NCBI GenBank assembly: GCA_943362175.1
Contig: CALRIU020000006.1
Coordinates: 201,522 to 265,521 of the forward strand
Direction of reading: 5' to 3'
Source: UBA4416 sp943362175
Lineage (GTDB): Bacteria > Bacteroidota > Bacteroidia > B-17B0 > Aurantibacillaceae
DNA: 64,000 bases
Shown here: in pieces, positions 42,882 to 52,555 of the stretch
Layout: every line of letters starts with the position of its first letter
Numbering within the stretch: position 1 is the stretch's first letter
Notes under the pieces: model-generated
Seen by the model: only the letters and a program-made list of their open reading frames with translations
The model's database searches: none
Told to the model about the DNA's origin: nothing
Made by a program: the position numbers and the translations under genes

Positions 42882-43487
42882 TCATTTCGCCTCAAGCCTG
42901 CCAAAGGCTTTCAGGATATTGGCGAAATCGACATACTCATGCTGGCCTTTGTAAAAAGTCGCGTAGGTTTTCGGATCGCAGTATTTGTACTCGCGGCTAT
43001 TGGTACTTACTTTAAACTGCAGGTAATAACATGGAGAATCGCTCATGTCCATATGCACGAAGAGAATCTCGTTATCCGAAAGATCAAGCATATTTCGTCC
43101 GGAATTTATGGCTGATTGCGTTGGCAGTGAAAACACATTATATCCTATCACGGCCTTTGCGATTGCCTCAATGCCGCCGGTCGGTTTAAGCGTGGATTTC
43201 ACAACGGCGTCTTTGGCATCCAGCTTATACTTCGTCGCTTTCCAGCTTTTGTCATACTGCAGTACCACACATTGTGTGCCCGGAAATCCGATATTGGAAT
43301 ACAAGCGTATTTCAATGACACTCGAAGAGGCATTGATAGAGCCCAGCCCCAGCTTCGCCCCCAAATCCTGATTGATAGTTGTGGAGTCAGAAATGATATT
43401 CCCTAAGTCCATGGTTTTCCTTTTGGTCTGGGAATTGGAAGAAAAGGCTATAAAAGATAAACAGAAGAGTAAATAGACATGCTTCAT
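42882..43487 (-). CDS. Hypothetical secreted protein
   Basis: A 201-residue protein with signal peptide MKHVYLLFCLSFIAFSSNSQ. The mature part has beta strands (SVIEIRLYSNIGFPGTQCVVLQYD, EILFVHMDMSDSPCYYLQFKV) and two central Cys. No family is recognised. A well-formed TTTG-N20-TATTTTTG promoter lies upstream. Confidence 0.75.
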   Translation of the reverse strand: MKHVYLLFCLSFIAFSSNSQTKRKTMDLGNIISDSTTINQDLGAKLGLGSINASSSVIEIRLYSNIGFPGTQCVVLQYDKSWKATKYKLDAKDAVVKSTLKPTGGIEAIAKAVIGYNVFSLPTQSAINSGRNMLDLSDNEILFVHMDMSDSPCYYLQFKVSTNSREYKYCDPKTYATFYKGQHEYVDFANILKAFGRLEAK

Positions 43488-43522
43488 AAATTGAATTCAG
43501 CTTTAACGTTTCGCTGTTCATT

Positions 43523-43554
43523 CAAAAATACATAATAGGATCAAGGCCTGCAAA
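43523..43554 (-). promoter_or_regulatory. Bacteroidota promoter (TTTG-N20-TATTTTTG)
   Basis: On the minus strand TTTG (43551-43554) is followed by 20 bases and TATTTTTG (43523-43530), the expected -33/-7 arrangement. The ATG at 43487 leaves a leader of about 30 bases. Confidence 0.7.
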
Positions 43555-43709
43555 TTTATAAGGTCCGGGGTGATGGTTCAGCCGGCAAGTGTTGCAGAAT
43601 AGCATGCAGAAAAGACGGAGACGGATAAGATAAGGCATCCTTTTTGACGACGCGCTGCGACAGGGGAACATGCTGGCATAACTTTTTGTTGCAATATCCT
43701 ATAAACAAC

Positions 43710-45071
43710 ATGGTTATGGCGCTCTTTTCAAATCTCAAAAATGCCTGGCATCTGCTCAAAACAATTGACATGGAAGCCCTTGGCAAACTCTCACAAAAGG
43801 TAGACCTGGCGGAGGTCATGAAGAATGTAAGCAAGCTGGATGACAAACAGCTGGCGGGCCTGACTAAACTACTCAGCGGCGGCCACCGGAAAAAGGAGCT
43901 TCCTCCCATCGACGGTGATTTTTATGACATCGGCCATACCTTAGTACCTCATGAGCGTGAGCTGCAACTGAAGGTGCGTGCCTTTATGGAGAAAGAGATC
44001 AAGCCCATCGTGAATGACTATTGGCGGAGGGCCGAGTTTCCGTTTCACGTCATTCCTAAAGTGGCAGAGCTTGATATCTGCGGCATCACTTACGAAGGCT
44101 ACAACACTCCGGTGCGCTCCTGCCTCATGGAAGGCATCCTGGCTATGGAAATGGCACGGGTGGATGTTTCCTTTGCCACCTTCTTCGGCGTGCAAAGCGG
44201 CCTGGTGATGGGCTCGATTTACCTCCTGGGATCGGAAGAGCAGAAGCGCGAATGGTTGCCGCCATTAAAAAGCCTGCAAAAAATCGGCGCCTTCGGCCTG
44301 ACGGAGCCGGAAGTAGGCTCGGCTGTAGCCGGGGGGCTTACAATGAAGGCGAAGCGCGAAGGCGATACCTGGATCCTGAATGGCCAGAAGAAATGGATCG
44401 GGAATGCCACCTTTGCCGATGTGATCATCATCTGGGCAGAGGACGAAGCCGACAAGCAGGTAAAAGGGTTTTTGGTGAGAAAGCATAATCCGGGAATGGC
44501 CGTGGAAAAGATCGAAGATAAAATGGCCTTACGGATCGTGCAGAACGGCATTGTGACTTTAACGAACTGCGAAGTGATCGAAAGCGACCGTTTGCAGAAA
44601 GCCAATACCTTTAAAGATACAGCCAATGTGCTGCGCATGACACGTGCCGGTGTGGCCTGGCTGGCGGTAGGATGCGCGCGCGGTGCCTACGAAGCTGCCC
44701 TTAAATACACACGGGAACGGAAACAGTTTGGGAAACCCATCGCTTCTTTTCAGCTCATTCAGAATCATTTGGTGGAAATGCTGAGCAACCTCACGGCGAT
44801 GCAAACGATGGTGGCACGCTTATCCGAGCTACAGGACCAGAAAATCCTCACCGATGAGCATGCCTCTCTTGCCAAGGTATTCTGCAGCCTGCGTACCCGC
44901 GATATTGTGAGCAGGGCCCGCGAGGTGATGGGTGGAAACGGAATTTTATTGGAATATGATGTGGCGCGCTTTGTAGCCGATGCCGAAGCGATCTATTCTT
45001 ACGAAGGTACCAAGGAAATCAATACACTGATTGTAGGAAGAGCGATTACGGGATTCAGTGCGTTTGTTTAG
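43710..45071 (+). CDS. Acyl-CoA dehydrogenase family protein
   Basis: A 453-residue flavoenzyme; the start at 43710 (MVMALFSNL) or 43716 is preferred, and the in-frame extension to 43644 looks non-coding. FAD/acyl-CoA motifs are FGLTEPEVGSAVAGGLTMKAKR, WIGNATFADVIIIWA, YTRERKQFGKPIASFQLIQNHL and REVMGGNGIL. The catalytic Glu is likely in YEGTKEINTLIVGRAITG. In length and the glutaryl-CoA-dehydrogenase-like ending it resembles the glutaryl/short-chain group. It starts 222 bases past the divergent secreted-protein gene. Confidence 0.9.
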   Translation: MVMALFSNLKNAWHLLKTIDMEALGKLSQKVDLAEVMKNVSKLDDKQLAGLTKLLSGGHRKKELPPIDGDFYDIGHTLVPHERELQLKVRAFMEKEIKPIVNDYWRRAEFPFHVIPKVAELDICGITYEGYNTPVRSCLMEGILAMEMARVDVSFATFFGVQSGLVMGSIYLLGSEEQKREWLPPLKSLQKIGAFGLTEPEVGSAVAGGLTMKAKREGDTWILNGQKKWIGNATFADVIIIWAEDEADKQVKGFLVRKHNPGMAVEKIEDKMALRIVQNGIVTLTNCEVIESDRLQKANTFKDTANVLRMTRAGVAWLAVGCARGAYEAALKYTRERKQFGKPIASFQLIQNHLVEMLSNLTAMQTMVARLSELQDQKILTDEHASLAKVFCSLRTRDIVSRAREVMGGNGILLEYDVARFVADAEAIYSYEGTKEINTLIVGRAITGFSAFV

Positions 45072-45076
45072 ATAAA

Positions 45077-45200
45077 AAAGCTGCTTCAAAAGTTTGTTTT
45101 TGCAGTCATCCTGAACTTGTTTCAGGATCTCCTATGCAAACCAAACATTCAGAGAGATGCTGAAACAAGTTCAGCATGACTCTTTCTTTGAAGCAGCTTT
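45077..45200. repeat. Long hairpin intergenic repeat
   Basis: AAAGCTGCTTCAAA (45077-45090) pairs perfectly with 45187-45200. Inside, a second pair of arms centred on CTGAACTTGTTTCAG and CTGAAACAAGTTCAG match almost fully. It lies between convergent genes and should terminate both. This GTCATnCTGAAC-type palindrome is a known kind of dispersed Bacteroidota repeat. Confidence 0.8.
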
Positions 45201-45220
45201 AAAAATTACAATATCCCGGA

Positions 45221-45721
45221 TTATTTTTTCGGAACAAAGATCATATTCATTTTTTCACCTTTCATCTCCAGGTTCAGTTTGTCGGCAGTAAGCTCCGCTA
45301 CGATGAACTCGTCTTTTTTCCCGTCGATATCGAGGGTCAGTGATTTTTTATCTTCGCTCAGGGTCCATTTTCCTTCGCTGGTTTTCCAGTTTCCGGACAT
45401 ATCGGAAGCGTTGGCCATTACTTTACCGCCTTCCTGCATATCAAGCGACATTTTTCCTTTTTGGGTAGATACCATGGCATCCATCGCTGCTTTCATTTTA
45501 TCCTGGTTATCTTTTGGCATTCCGGCCATAGCAGCCGAAGCGTCGATGTTGTCAAGCACCCAGTTCTTTACGATGGAAGCTTCACCGGCAGCAGGTGTTT
45601 CCGCAGCTGCAGCAGGAGCTGCCTCCGTTGTTTCAGATTTTGTTTCTTCAGCTTTTGAGCCACCACAGGAAGTAGCCATTGCAACGATCAGCGCCGCTGC
45701 AAAAAATGTTTTTAATTTCAT
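45221..45721 (-). CDS. Lipocalin-like lipoprotein
   Basis: A 166-residue lipoprotein with signal MKLKTFFAAALIVAMATSCGG (Cys at residue 19). An Ala/Glu/Thr-rich linker follows (about 24-48). The C-terminal domain has repeated beta strands (GKMSLDMQEGGKVMA, GNWKTSEGKWTLSEDKKSLTLDID) as in lipocalin-like DUF families. The binding partner is unknown. Confidence 0.75.
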   Translation of the reverse strand: MKLKTFFAAALIVAMATSCGGSKAEETKSETTEAAPAAAAETPAAGEASIVKNWVLDNIDASAAMAGMPKDNQDKMKAAMDAMVSTQKGKMSLDMQEGGKVMANASDMSGNWKTSEGKWTLSEDKKSLTLDIDGKKDEFIVAELTADKLNLEMKGEKMNMIFVPKK

Positions 45722-46024
45722 GTTTTTGTTTTTTAAAGGTTAAAAGTTGCCGACTAATGTAGCCATTTAAACGATGATTCAAAAAAATATAGTTAAGAAT
45801 TCCAGAAGGGAAATCCAACAGGTAGTTTTTACAGGCCCTGTGGACGGTCTCTTCATTCTGCCGAAGATGGTAGTGGCACAGCCCTATCAGCAGGCAGCGG
45901 TGTCAGATCAATGCGTATCTCTGCTCTGTGTTCGGGGCTGCTACAAGCCAGCAGCGCGTGATGCCATGAAGGCAACCTGCCAACAGGCTCCCGGACGCAC
46001 CACCCGAAACGGCATTCTCAAGTC
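45722..46024. other. 303-base gap after nuoN
   Basis: No gene or structured RNA is recognised on either strand. It is AT-rich at first (45722-45830) and GC-rich afterwards. The open frame 45774-46181 runs into antisense of nuoN and is not credible. No good hairpin terminator for the nuo operon was found here. Confidence 0.45.
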
Positions 46025-47413
46025 CTACCCGAAGATCTCGATGATGTACTTAGGAACGATGCCTAAAGCCAGCGTGAGCAGCGTGGTAATGGCCAGGAGG
46101 ATCACGTGGGAGGTTTCCAGTACCATTTTCTGGCCCTCTCTCACCGGCTTGAAGTACATGGCGATGATCACTTTGAAATAGTAATACACGCCTACCGCGG
46201 AGGTCAGGATCGCCAGGATGATCAGCCATTTGAAGGTGGTTCCGATCATGAGCGTAAAAATAAAGTACTTGGCGAAGAAGCCTGCCGTAACAGGGATCCC
46301 TGCCAACGAAAGCATGGCAATGACCATGCAGCCTGCCACAAAAGGATTGCGCTTGCCCAGGCCATTGAAGGCGTCGATGTTCGAGTTTCCATCTTCTTTG
46401 GAGACGTTATACACCACCGTAAATGCGGAGATGGAACCAATCGAATAAGCCAGGGAATAATAGAGGATGGCGTTGACGCTGGCGAAGCCGCGGTTGTTGG
46501 CCAGAATGGCCATCAGCATAAAGGCAGCGTGGCTGATACTGGAATAGGCCAGCATCCGTTTCACACTGGTTTGCGAGGCGGCGGTGATGTTGGAGATCAC
46601 TAAAGACAGAGCCACGATCACGGCCAGTACCATTGTCCAGCTGTCGCCGGCTTTTCCGAATACCACCAGGAACAAATGCATAAAGGCAGCGAAAGCCGCT
46701 GTTTTCACAATCGTACTCATCAACGCGGTAATCACGGTCGGAGAACCTTCGTATACATCGGGCGCCCAGAAATGGAAAGGTGCGGCGCTCACTTTGAAGC
46801 ACATCGCCACCAGCATCATCAGGATACCGGCATAAAAGAATACCGGGATAGAACCGTTGGCCTGTGAAATGTAAGAGCGGATAGCCATCAGGTCGAAGGT
46901 ACCTGTAGCGCCGTAAATCAAAGCAATCCCGAACAATAAAAAGCCGGAGGCAAAGGATCCCATGATCAGGTATTTGAAACCTGCTTCGTTGGAAGCCAGG
47001 TCGCGCTTGCGTGAGGCGGCCAGTACATACATCGGGATCGACAGGATCTCAATGCCTAAGAACAGCGTGGTCATGTTGCTGAAAGACGTGAGCATGAGCG
47101 CACCTACCAGGGCAAACAATACCAGCGCGAAGTGATCGGTGATATGATCGTGCTCGAAATAATCGTTGGCCAGGATGAACCAGAAAAAAGCCGTAGCCAG
47201 GATCACACCGCTAAAAGCAAGAGCCACATTATCGAAGTGAATCATTTTACCGAACATCGGAACGGACATGTTATTATTCCATTCCATGAAATTACAGCCG
47301 TAAGCCACAAGGATACCAAGCAGTACTAAAGGGTATAGTATTTTCTTGAATTTAAAAATCTCTGCCAGCATGGCTAAAATTCCTAATCCGCTTATGATAA
47401 AAAGACCTTTCAT
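46025..47413 (-). CDS. nuoN: NADH-quinone oxidoreductase subunit N
   Basis: A 462-residue antiporter-like membrane subunit, about 14 spans, with the Proton_antipo_M core (LFLGIEILSIPMYVLAA, FHFWAPDVYEGSPT with a Lys/His path, and ISHAAFMLMAILA). It pumps protons in complex I. It is the last gene of the nuo operon; the spacer before it (47414-47487) is a palindromic AT-rich repeat. Confidence 0.95.
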   Translation of the reverse strand: MKGLFIISGLGILAMLAEIFKFKKILYPLVLLGILVAYGCNFMEWNNNMSVPMFGKMIHFDNVALAFSGVILATAFFWFILANDYFEHDHITDHFALVLFALVGALMLTSFSNMTTLFLGIEILSIPMYVLAASRKRDLASNEAGFKYLIMGSFASGFLLFGIALIYGATGTFDLMAIRSYISQANGSIPVFFYAGILMMLVAMCFKVSAAPFHFWAPDVYEGSPTVITALMSTIVKTAAFAAFMHLFLVVFGKAGDSWTMVLAVIVALSLVISNITAASQTSVKRMLAYSSISHAAFMLMAILANNRGFASVNAILYYSLAYSIGSISAFTVVYNVSKEDGNSNIDAFNGLGKRNPFVAGCMVIAMLSLAGIPVTAGFFAKYFIFTLMIGTTFKWLIILAILTSAVGVYYYFKVIIAMYFKPVREGQKMVLETSHVILLAITTLLTLALGIVPKYIIEIFG

Positions 47414-47487
47414 ACTATTTTAAAAAATTTTGAATGTTAAATGTTGAATGTTAAATGATACTGGTTAGCGATACTGATTTAAATTTA

Positions 47488-48951
47488 TCATTTCAAATTC
47501 ATCATGATTAATTTTGTTCCTTCTTCCGCCAGATCGTTCAGTGGTTTCGGGTATACACCGAAGACGATAATGGCCACGCAGATAATGTAGAGCACCAGCT
47601 TATCCGTAGATACCAGTGACCCGAAAGCGATGGCTGAATCCCTGCGCTCACCGAGCATAATGGCCTGGTAGCTCCGCAGCATATACACCGCGCCCAGAAT
47701 GACCGTAAGGCCTGCAAAAGCCGCTACCCAGGCGCCATACTGGTACACGCCGTTGATGAGCAGGAACTCACCGATGAAACCATTGGTGAGCGGCAATGCC
47801 ACCGAGCCTAAAAGTACTACTAAAAACAGGACGGCAAAATTCCCGTTCATGCTGCGGATACCACCCAGCTTATCGAGATCGCGCGTGCCGGTGTGACGCA
47901 TCAGAATATCGGCAATGAGGAATAAGCCTATCACGTTTACTCCGTGCGCCAGCATTTGCATCATCGCCCCCTGGATGCCCTGCTGGTTAGCGGCTAAAAT
48001 ACCGGCGGCGATAAGCCCCACGTGGGCAATGGAAGAGTAAGCGATCAGGCGCTTGTAATCTTTCTGAACGATGGCAATGCAGGACGCATAGATAATTCCG
48101 AATACGGAAAGCCCGATCACGAAACCACCCCATTGCTCCAATGCCAGAGGTGTTACGGGCAGCAGCCATTTGATGAGACCAAAGGTTCCCATTTTCAGCA
48201 TGATGCCCGAAAGCAGCATGGTGCCTTGTGTGGGCGCCGTAACGTATGTATCGGGCTGCCAGGTATGGAAAGGGAACACCGGCATTTTGATACCGAAGGC
48301 AATAAAGATGGCCCAGAATACAAAAGATTGCTGGCTGGCGCTCATGGCTTTGCCGGCAGCATACAGGTCGGCAATCGCCCATGATTTGATACCGGTTTCA
48401 TAGCCGGTGTGGTTGTACAGGTAAATTAAGCCCACGAGCATGAAGAGGGAACCTAATAAGGTATACACAAAAAACTTGAAGGTAATCCGGGCCCTGTCTT
48501 CGCCACCCCACACGAGGCAGATAAAGTAAATAGGAATCAGGGCAAGCTCCCAGAATACATAGAACAGGAAGCCATCGTTGGCGGTAAAGACGCCGATGAG
48601 GGCCATCTGCATCAGCAGGATCAGGCCGTAGAAGGAATGGGGTTTCTCATAATTGGTATTAAACGAGGACAGGATGATCAAAGGCACGAGGAAGGTCGTC
48701 AGCAGGATCATCAGGATGGACAAGGCATCCGCGCTCACGGCAAAGTGAATGCCCAGCGACTCTACCCAGGAGCAGTTCAGCACCAGGTCTTTGCTCATCG
48801 GGTTATGCTTATACTGAAAAAATACCACCAGCGATAAGACGAACTCCACGACCGAAAGCCCCAGGGCTAAATTGCGGCTCGCTTTACCTTTTGTAAAGAA
48901 CACCAGTAAGCTTGCAATAAGTGGTACAACGATTAATAATCCTACTAACAT
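47488..48951 (-). CDS. nuoM: NADH-quinone oxidoreductase subunit M
   Basis: A 487-residue proton-pumping membrane subunit. It has a conserved Glu in FYVFWELALIPIYF, a Lys in FFVYTLLGS / FGIKMPVFPFHTWQPDTY, and AYSSIAHVGLIAAGI. It follows nuoL by 120 bases in the operon. Confidence 0.95.
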   Translation of the reverse strand: MLVGLLIVVPLIASLLVFFTKGKASRNLALGLSVVEFVLSLVVFFQYKHNPMSKDLVLNCSWVESLGIHFAVSADALSILMILLTTFLVPLIILSSFNTNYEKPHSFYGLILLMQMALIGVFTANDGFLFYVFWELALIPIYFICLVWGGEDRARITFKFFVYTLLGSLFMLVGLIYLYNHTGYETGIKSWAIADLYAAGKAMSASQQSFVFWAIFIAFGIKMPVFPFHTWQPDTYVTAPTQGTMLLSGIMLKMGTFGLIKWLLPVTPLALEQWGGFVIGLSVFGIIYASCIAIVQKDYKRLIAYSSIAHVGLIAAGILAANQQGIQGAMMQMLAHGVNVIGLFLIADILMRHTGTRDLDKLGGIRSMNGNFAVLFLVVLLGSVALPLTNGFIGEFLLINGVYQYGAWVAAFAGLTVILGAVYMLRSYQAIMLGERRDSAIAFGSLVSTDKLVLYIICVAIIVFGVYPKPLNDLAEEGTKLIMMNLK

Positions 48952-49071
48952 AATTTCTATTTACAATTTATTTATTTTACGATTTACAGTTTCCGGTTTC
49001 AATGCTGAGTGCAAATCATTGATTTATTTTTTTAGCGCTTAGTTTCTCTTTATCGGTCTGAATTGCAATTC

Positions 49072-50961
49072 CTATTTGATGAACGAATAGAATAACATCA
49101 GAATAATTCCCAATACCATGCAAAAAATGTAAAGCCCGATGTGACCGGTCTGTGCCTTGCGTACGACCGAGCTGATCCCATTCACCGCACTTCCCACACC
49201 ATTCACAATACCGTCTACAAGCTGAATGTCCATGAATTTATGGAACACTTCTCCCAACAGGTCTACCGGCTTGCGGATCAGGGCATCATATACCTCATCC
49301 ACATAATATTTATTGTAAATGAGCTTCTTAATCCCTTTGAGGTTCTCGTCTTTGGCTTCAGGCAATACTTTGTTTTTAATGTATACCATGTAAGCAAAGT
49401 AGATCGTCGCTCCGGCAGCCAGCACCGCAATTGCCATCAGCGTCCATTCCTGGGTATGGTTCATCGTGCTCGGATTTTTGTGCAGGATAATCGGATCGAG
49501 GTGGTGATGCATCCAGTTGGGCAGGCCCCAGAACTCAGGGAATCCTAAGACACCGCCAAGCACCGACAGGATCGCTAATATGATCAGGGGAATGGTCATG
49601 CTTTTCGGAGACTCGTGCAGGTGATGCTCCTGCTCATGCGTTCCGCGGAAGCTCCTGTAAAAGGTGAGGTATAACAAACGGAACATGTAGAAAGCCGTAA
49701 GCATAGAGGCCACCTGCCCGAAGAACCATAAGGTCGGGCTGTGCTCGTAGGTATGCGCTAAAATTTCATCTTTGGAAAAGAAGCCGGAGAATGGCGGGAT
49801 CCCACTGATGGCAATCGTTCCGATCAACATCGTGGCAAACGTAATGGGTAAGGCTTTTTTCAGTCCGCCCATTTTGCGCATGTCCTGCTCACCGCCCATG
49901 GCGTGAATCACAGAACCGGCTCCCAGGAACAGCAAGGCTTTGAAGAACGCGTGCGTAGTTACGTGAAATACCGAAGAGCTGTAGGCATGAACCCCGAGGC
50001 CGAGGAACATGAGCCCTAGCTGGGATACCGTGGAATAAGCCAGTACTTTTTTAATATCGTTCTGGAACAGGCCGATGGTAGCTGCGAATAAAGCGGTGGT
50101 GACACCGACGATGGCTACCACATGGGAAGCCTCCTCCGATATGGAATAGAATACATTGGAACGCACGATCATGTAGATGCCCGCTGTTACCATCGTTGCG
50201 GCGTGGATGAGAGCAGATACCGGAGTCGGGCCGGCCATCGCATCAGGCAACCAGGTATACAAAGGCAGCTGGGCCGATTTACCCATGGCACCAATGAATA
50301 AAAGAAGTGCAATGGCTGTAATGGTGCCTGTTCCGCCTGAGCCGGAAACACCGGAGAACACTTCACCGTAAGAAATGCTTCCATAAGTCACGAAGATGAG
50401 GATGATGCCCAGTAAGAACCCAAGGTCACCGATGCGGTTCATGATAAAGGCTTTCTTCGCGGCATTGTTGTAAGCTGTATTCTTAAACCAGAAGCCGATA
50501 AGCAGGTAAGAGCAAAGACCTACACCTTCCCAGCCCACAAACATAATTAAGTAGTTGTTGCCAAGCACCAGCAGCAACATGAAGAACACGAAGAGGTTCA
50601 GGTAAGTGAAGAAGCGGGCGAAGCCTTCATCATCGTGCATATAGCCGATGGAGTAGATATGAATGAGGAAACCGATGCCTGTGATGATGAGCAGGAACCA
50701 GGATGACAAAGGATCCACCAGAAATTCGAACGGAATTTTCAGCGTATCGGAATTGATCCAGGAGAAGAGGTCTACCGGAATTGATTTTTGCTCCGAATGC
50801 TCCAGCTCGAAGAAGATGAGCAGGGCTACCACAAAAGAAGCCAGTACCGCGATGCTGGCGATAGCACCGGATAAGCCTTTACTTATTTTTTTACCGAAGA
50901 AACCATTAATGATGAATCCTAACAAAGGAAATAATGGAATGAGTGCAACTAATTTGATCAT
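49072..50961 (-). CDS. nuoL: NADH-quinone oxidoreductase subunit L
   Basis: A 629-residue distal pump subunit with about 16 spans, MFVGWEGVGLCSYLLIGFW, LYTWLPDAMAGPTPVSALIHAATMVTAG and a C-terminal lateral-helix extension. It starts 15 bases after the nuoK stop. Confidence 0.96.
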   Translation of the reverse strand: MIKLVALIPLFPLLGFIINGFFGKKISKGLSGAIASIAVLASFVVALLIFFELEHSEQKSIPVDLFSWINSDTLKIPFEFLVDPLSSWFLLIITGIGFLIHIYSIGYMHDDEGFARFFTYLNLFVFFMLLLVLGNNYLIMFVGWEGVGLCSYLLIGFWFKNTAYNNAAKKAFIMNRIGDLGFLLGIILIFVTYGSISYGEVFSGVSGSGGTGTITAIALLLFIGAMGKSAQLPLYTWLPDAMAGPTPVSALIHAATMVTAGIYMIVRSNVFYSISEEASHVVAIVGVTTALFAATIGLFQNDIKKVLAYSTVSQLGLMFLGLGVHAYSSSVFHVTTHAFFKALLFLGAGSVIHAMGGEQDMRKMGGLKKALPITFATMLIGTIAISGIPPFSGFFSKDEILAHTYEHSPTLWFFGQVASMLTAFYMFRLLYLTFYRSFRGTHEQEHHLHESPKSMTIPLIILAILSVLGGVLGFPEFWGLPNWMHHHLDPIILHKNPSTMNHTQEWTLMAIAVLAAGATIYFAYMVYIKNKVLPEAKDENLKGIKKLIYNKYYVDEVYDALIRKPVDLLGEVFHKFMDIQLVDGIVNGVGSAVNGISSVVRKAQTGHIGLYIFCMVLGIILMLFYSFIK

Positions 50962-50976
50962 ACTTAAAATGTCTTA

Positions 50977-51288
50977 CTAATTTTTTAACCTGCTTAATAA
51001 ATCGATGTCAATGCTTTTGAAGTTACGGTACACCATCGCCAGGATGGCAAGGCCCACCGCTACTTCGGCTGCTGCTACTGCCATTACGAAAAATACGAAT
51101 ACCTGTCCGCTGGCATCCTGGTGAAGCGTGGAGAAAGCCACCAGAAGGAGGTTCACGGCATTCAGCATCAGCTCGATGCACATGAAGATAATGATTGCGT
51201 TGCGACGTGCCATCACTCCCACTACACCGATGATGAATAATACGGCGCTGAGCATGATGTAATAATTAATTGGAATTCCGTTAAGCAT
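50977..51288 (-). CDS. nuoK: NADH-quinone oxidoreductase subunit K
   Basis: A 103-residue, three-span membrane subunit, with conserved Glu in IIIFMCIELMLNAVNLLLVAF and in VAAAEVAVGLAIL. It lies between nuoJ (31-base gap) and nuoL. Confidence 0.95.
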   Translation of the reverse strand: MLNGIPINYYIMLSAVLFIIGVVGVMARRNAIIIFMCIELMLNAVNLLLVAFSTLHQDASGQVFVFFVMAVAAAEVAVGLAILAMVYRNFKSIDIDLLSRLKN

Positions 51289-51319
51289 GGTATAAGTGAT
51301 TAGTGAATGGTGATTGGAA

Positions 51320-51859
51320 TTAGTTGTTAATGACTTTTTTATCGTTGGTATTTGTGTCGCGTTTCCCGATCATAATTGCACCGACGAGGGCCGCTAATAA
51401 CAGGATGGAAGCTACCTCAAACGGGAACAGGAAATCGTGGAACAGCACCTGGCCGAGGTTTTTCACGAGGCCGATCTGTGAAGCACCTGCCCTGACAATC
51501 GTGAGCTGCTCGGCGCCTTTGAGAGCGCCAACCATCACTACCAGCAGCATCCCGCCGATCACACCGGCAATCAGCCTCGTCACGATGTGCTTTCTCGGCT
51601 CGGTATCGGCATTGAGGTTCATGAGCATGATGATGAAAAGGAAGAGCACCATGATGGCGCCGGCATATACCACAATGTGGACTACCGCCAGGAACTGCGC
51701 GTTCAGCAGGAGGTAATGCCCCGCGATGCAAAAGAAGGTTAATACCAGGTATAATACCGAGTTAACGGGATTGCGCGTAAATACCACCATCAGTGCAAAC
51801 ATGATTGCAAGAAATGAAAGTATCCCGAAAAGCCATTGTGTAATTGTTAGTCCTAACAT
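51320..51859 (-). CDS. nuoJ: NADH-quinone oxidoreductase subunit J
   Basis: A 179-residue membrane subunit, five spans, with NPVNSVLYLVLTFFCIAGHYLLL and the conserved VVHIVVYAGAIMVLFLFIIMLMN. It is part of the proton channel linked to nuoK and nuoH. Confidence 0.94.
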   Translation of the reverse strand: MLGLTITQWLFGILSFLAIMFALMVVFTRNPVNSVLYLVLTFFCIAGHYLLLNAQFLAVVHIVVYAGAIMVLFLFIIMLMNLNADTEPRKHIVTRLIAGVIGGMLLVVMVGALKGAEQLTIVRAGASQIGLVKNLGQVLFHDFLFPFEVASILLLAALVGAIMIGKRDTNTNDKKVINN

Positions 51860-51937
51860 ACTGATTTATGATTTAAGATAAAAGATGAAAGAAGCTGATC
51901 CTTTCTTTGATCTTTCACCTGATTTCTTGTGTCTTTA

Positions 51938-52549
51938 TTAATGCTTGTTTCCTGTATTTAATTTTTTAGGATCGTACAATTCGTTGTGCTTTAAGCCCGG
52001 GATTTTTTTGAAATCCAGGACCGCCTGTGTCTGGCGCTTGGTCACGTCAATACGCTTGTCGATCTTCTCCACGAGCTTGTCTTTACCATAAATAAAATCG
52101 TTGCGCTCAAATTCCACGTCCACCAAACGGTCGGTCAGGAAAATGGCTTCTTTCGGGCAGGCTTCCTCGCAAAGGCCGCAGAAGATGCAACGCAACATAT
52201 TGATCTCGTAAGTAGCGGCGTATTTTTCTTCGCGGTACAGGTGCTCCTCGCCTTTTTTGCGCTCGCCGCTGGTCATGGTAATGGCTTCTGCCGGGCAGGC
52301 CACAGCACACATGCCGCAGGAGGTACAACGTTCCGCTCCGTTCTCGTCACGCTTCAGCACATGCTGCCCGCGGTATACAGGAGCGATCGGTCTTTTTTCT
52401 TCCGGATAGTTAATGGTCGGCGACTTCTTGAACAAGTGGCTGGCCGTGATCATCATACCTTTGGCAATCGCCGGGAGATACATTCTCTCCGCAAAGCTTT
52501 GCTCTTTTTTAGATACGACTACTTTTCTGTTGGTTAGTTGCATGTTCAA
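51938..52549 (-). CDS. nuoI: NADH-quinone oxidoreductase subunit I (two 4Fe-4S)
   Basis: A 203-residue ferredoxin-like subunit carrying clusters N6a and N6b: CTSCGMCAVACP and CIFCGLCEEACP. The N-terminal helix anchors it to the membrane arm. It lies 6 bases downstream of nuoH. Confidence 0.96.
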   Translation of the reverse strand: MNMQLTNRKVVVSKKEQSFAERMYLPAIAKGMMITASHLFKKSPTINYPEEKRPIAPVYRGQHVLKRDENGAERCTSCGMCAVACPAEAITMTSGERKKGEEHLYREEKYAATYEINMLRCIFCGLCEEACPKEAIFLTDRLVDVEFERNDFIYGKDKLVEKIDKRIDVTKRQTQAVLDFKKIPGLKHNELYDPKKLNTGNKH

Positions 52550-52555
52550 TTTCTT

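Noticed and set aside
45774..46181. 135-aa plus-strand ORF after nuoN
   Set aside because: Its second half is antisense to nuoN and its composition is not protein-like. There is no start signal.
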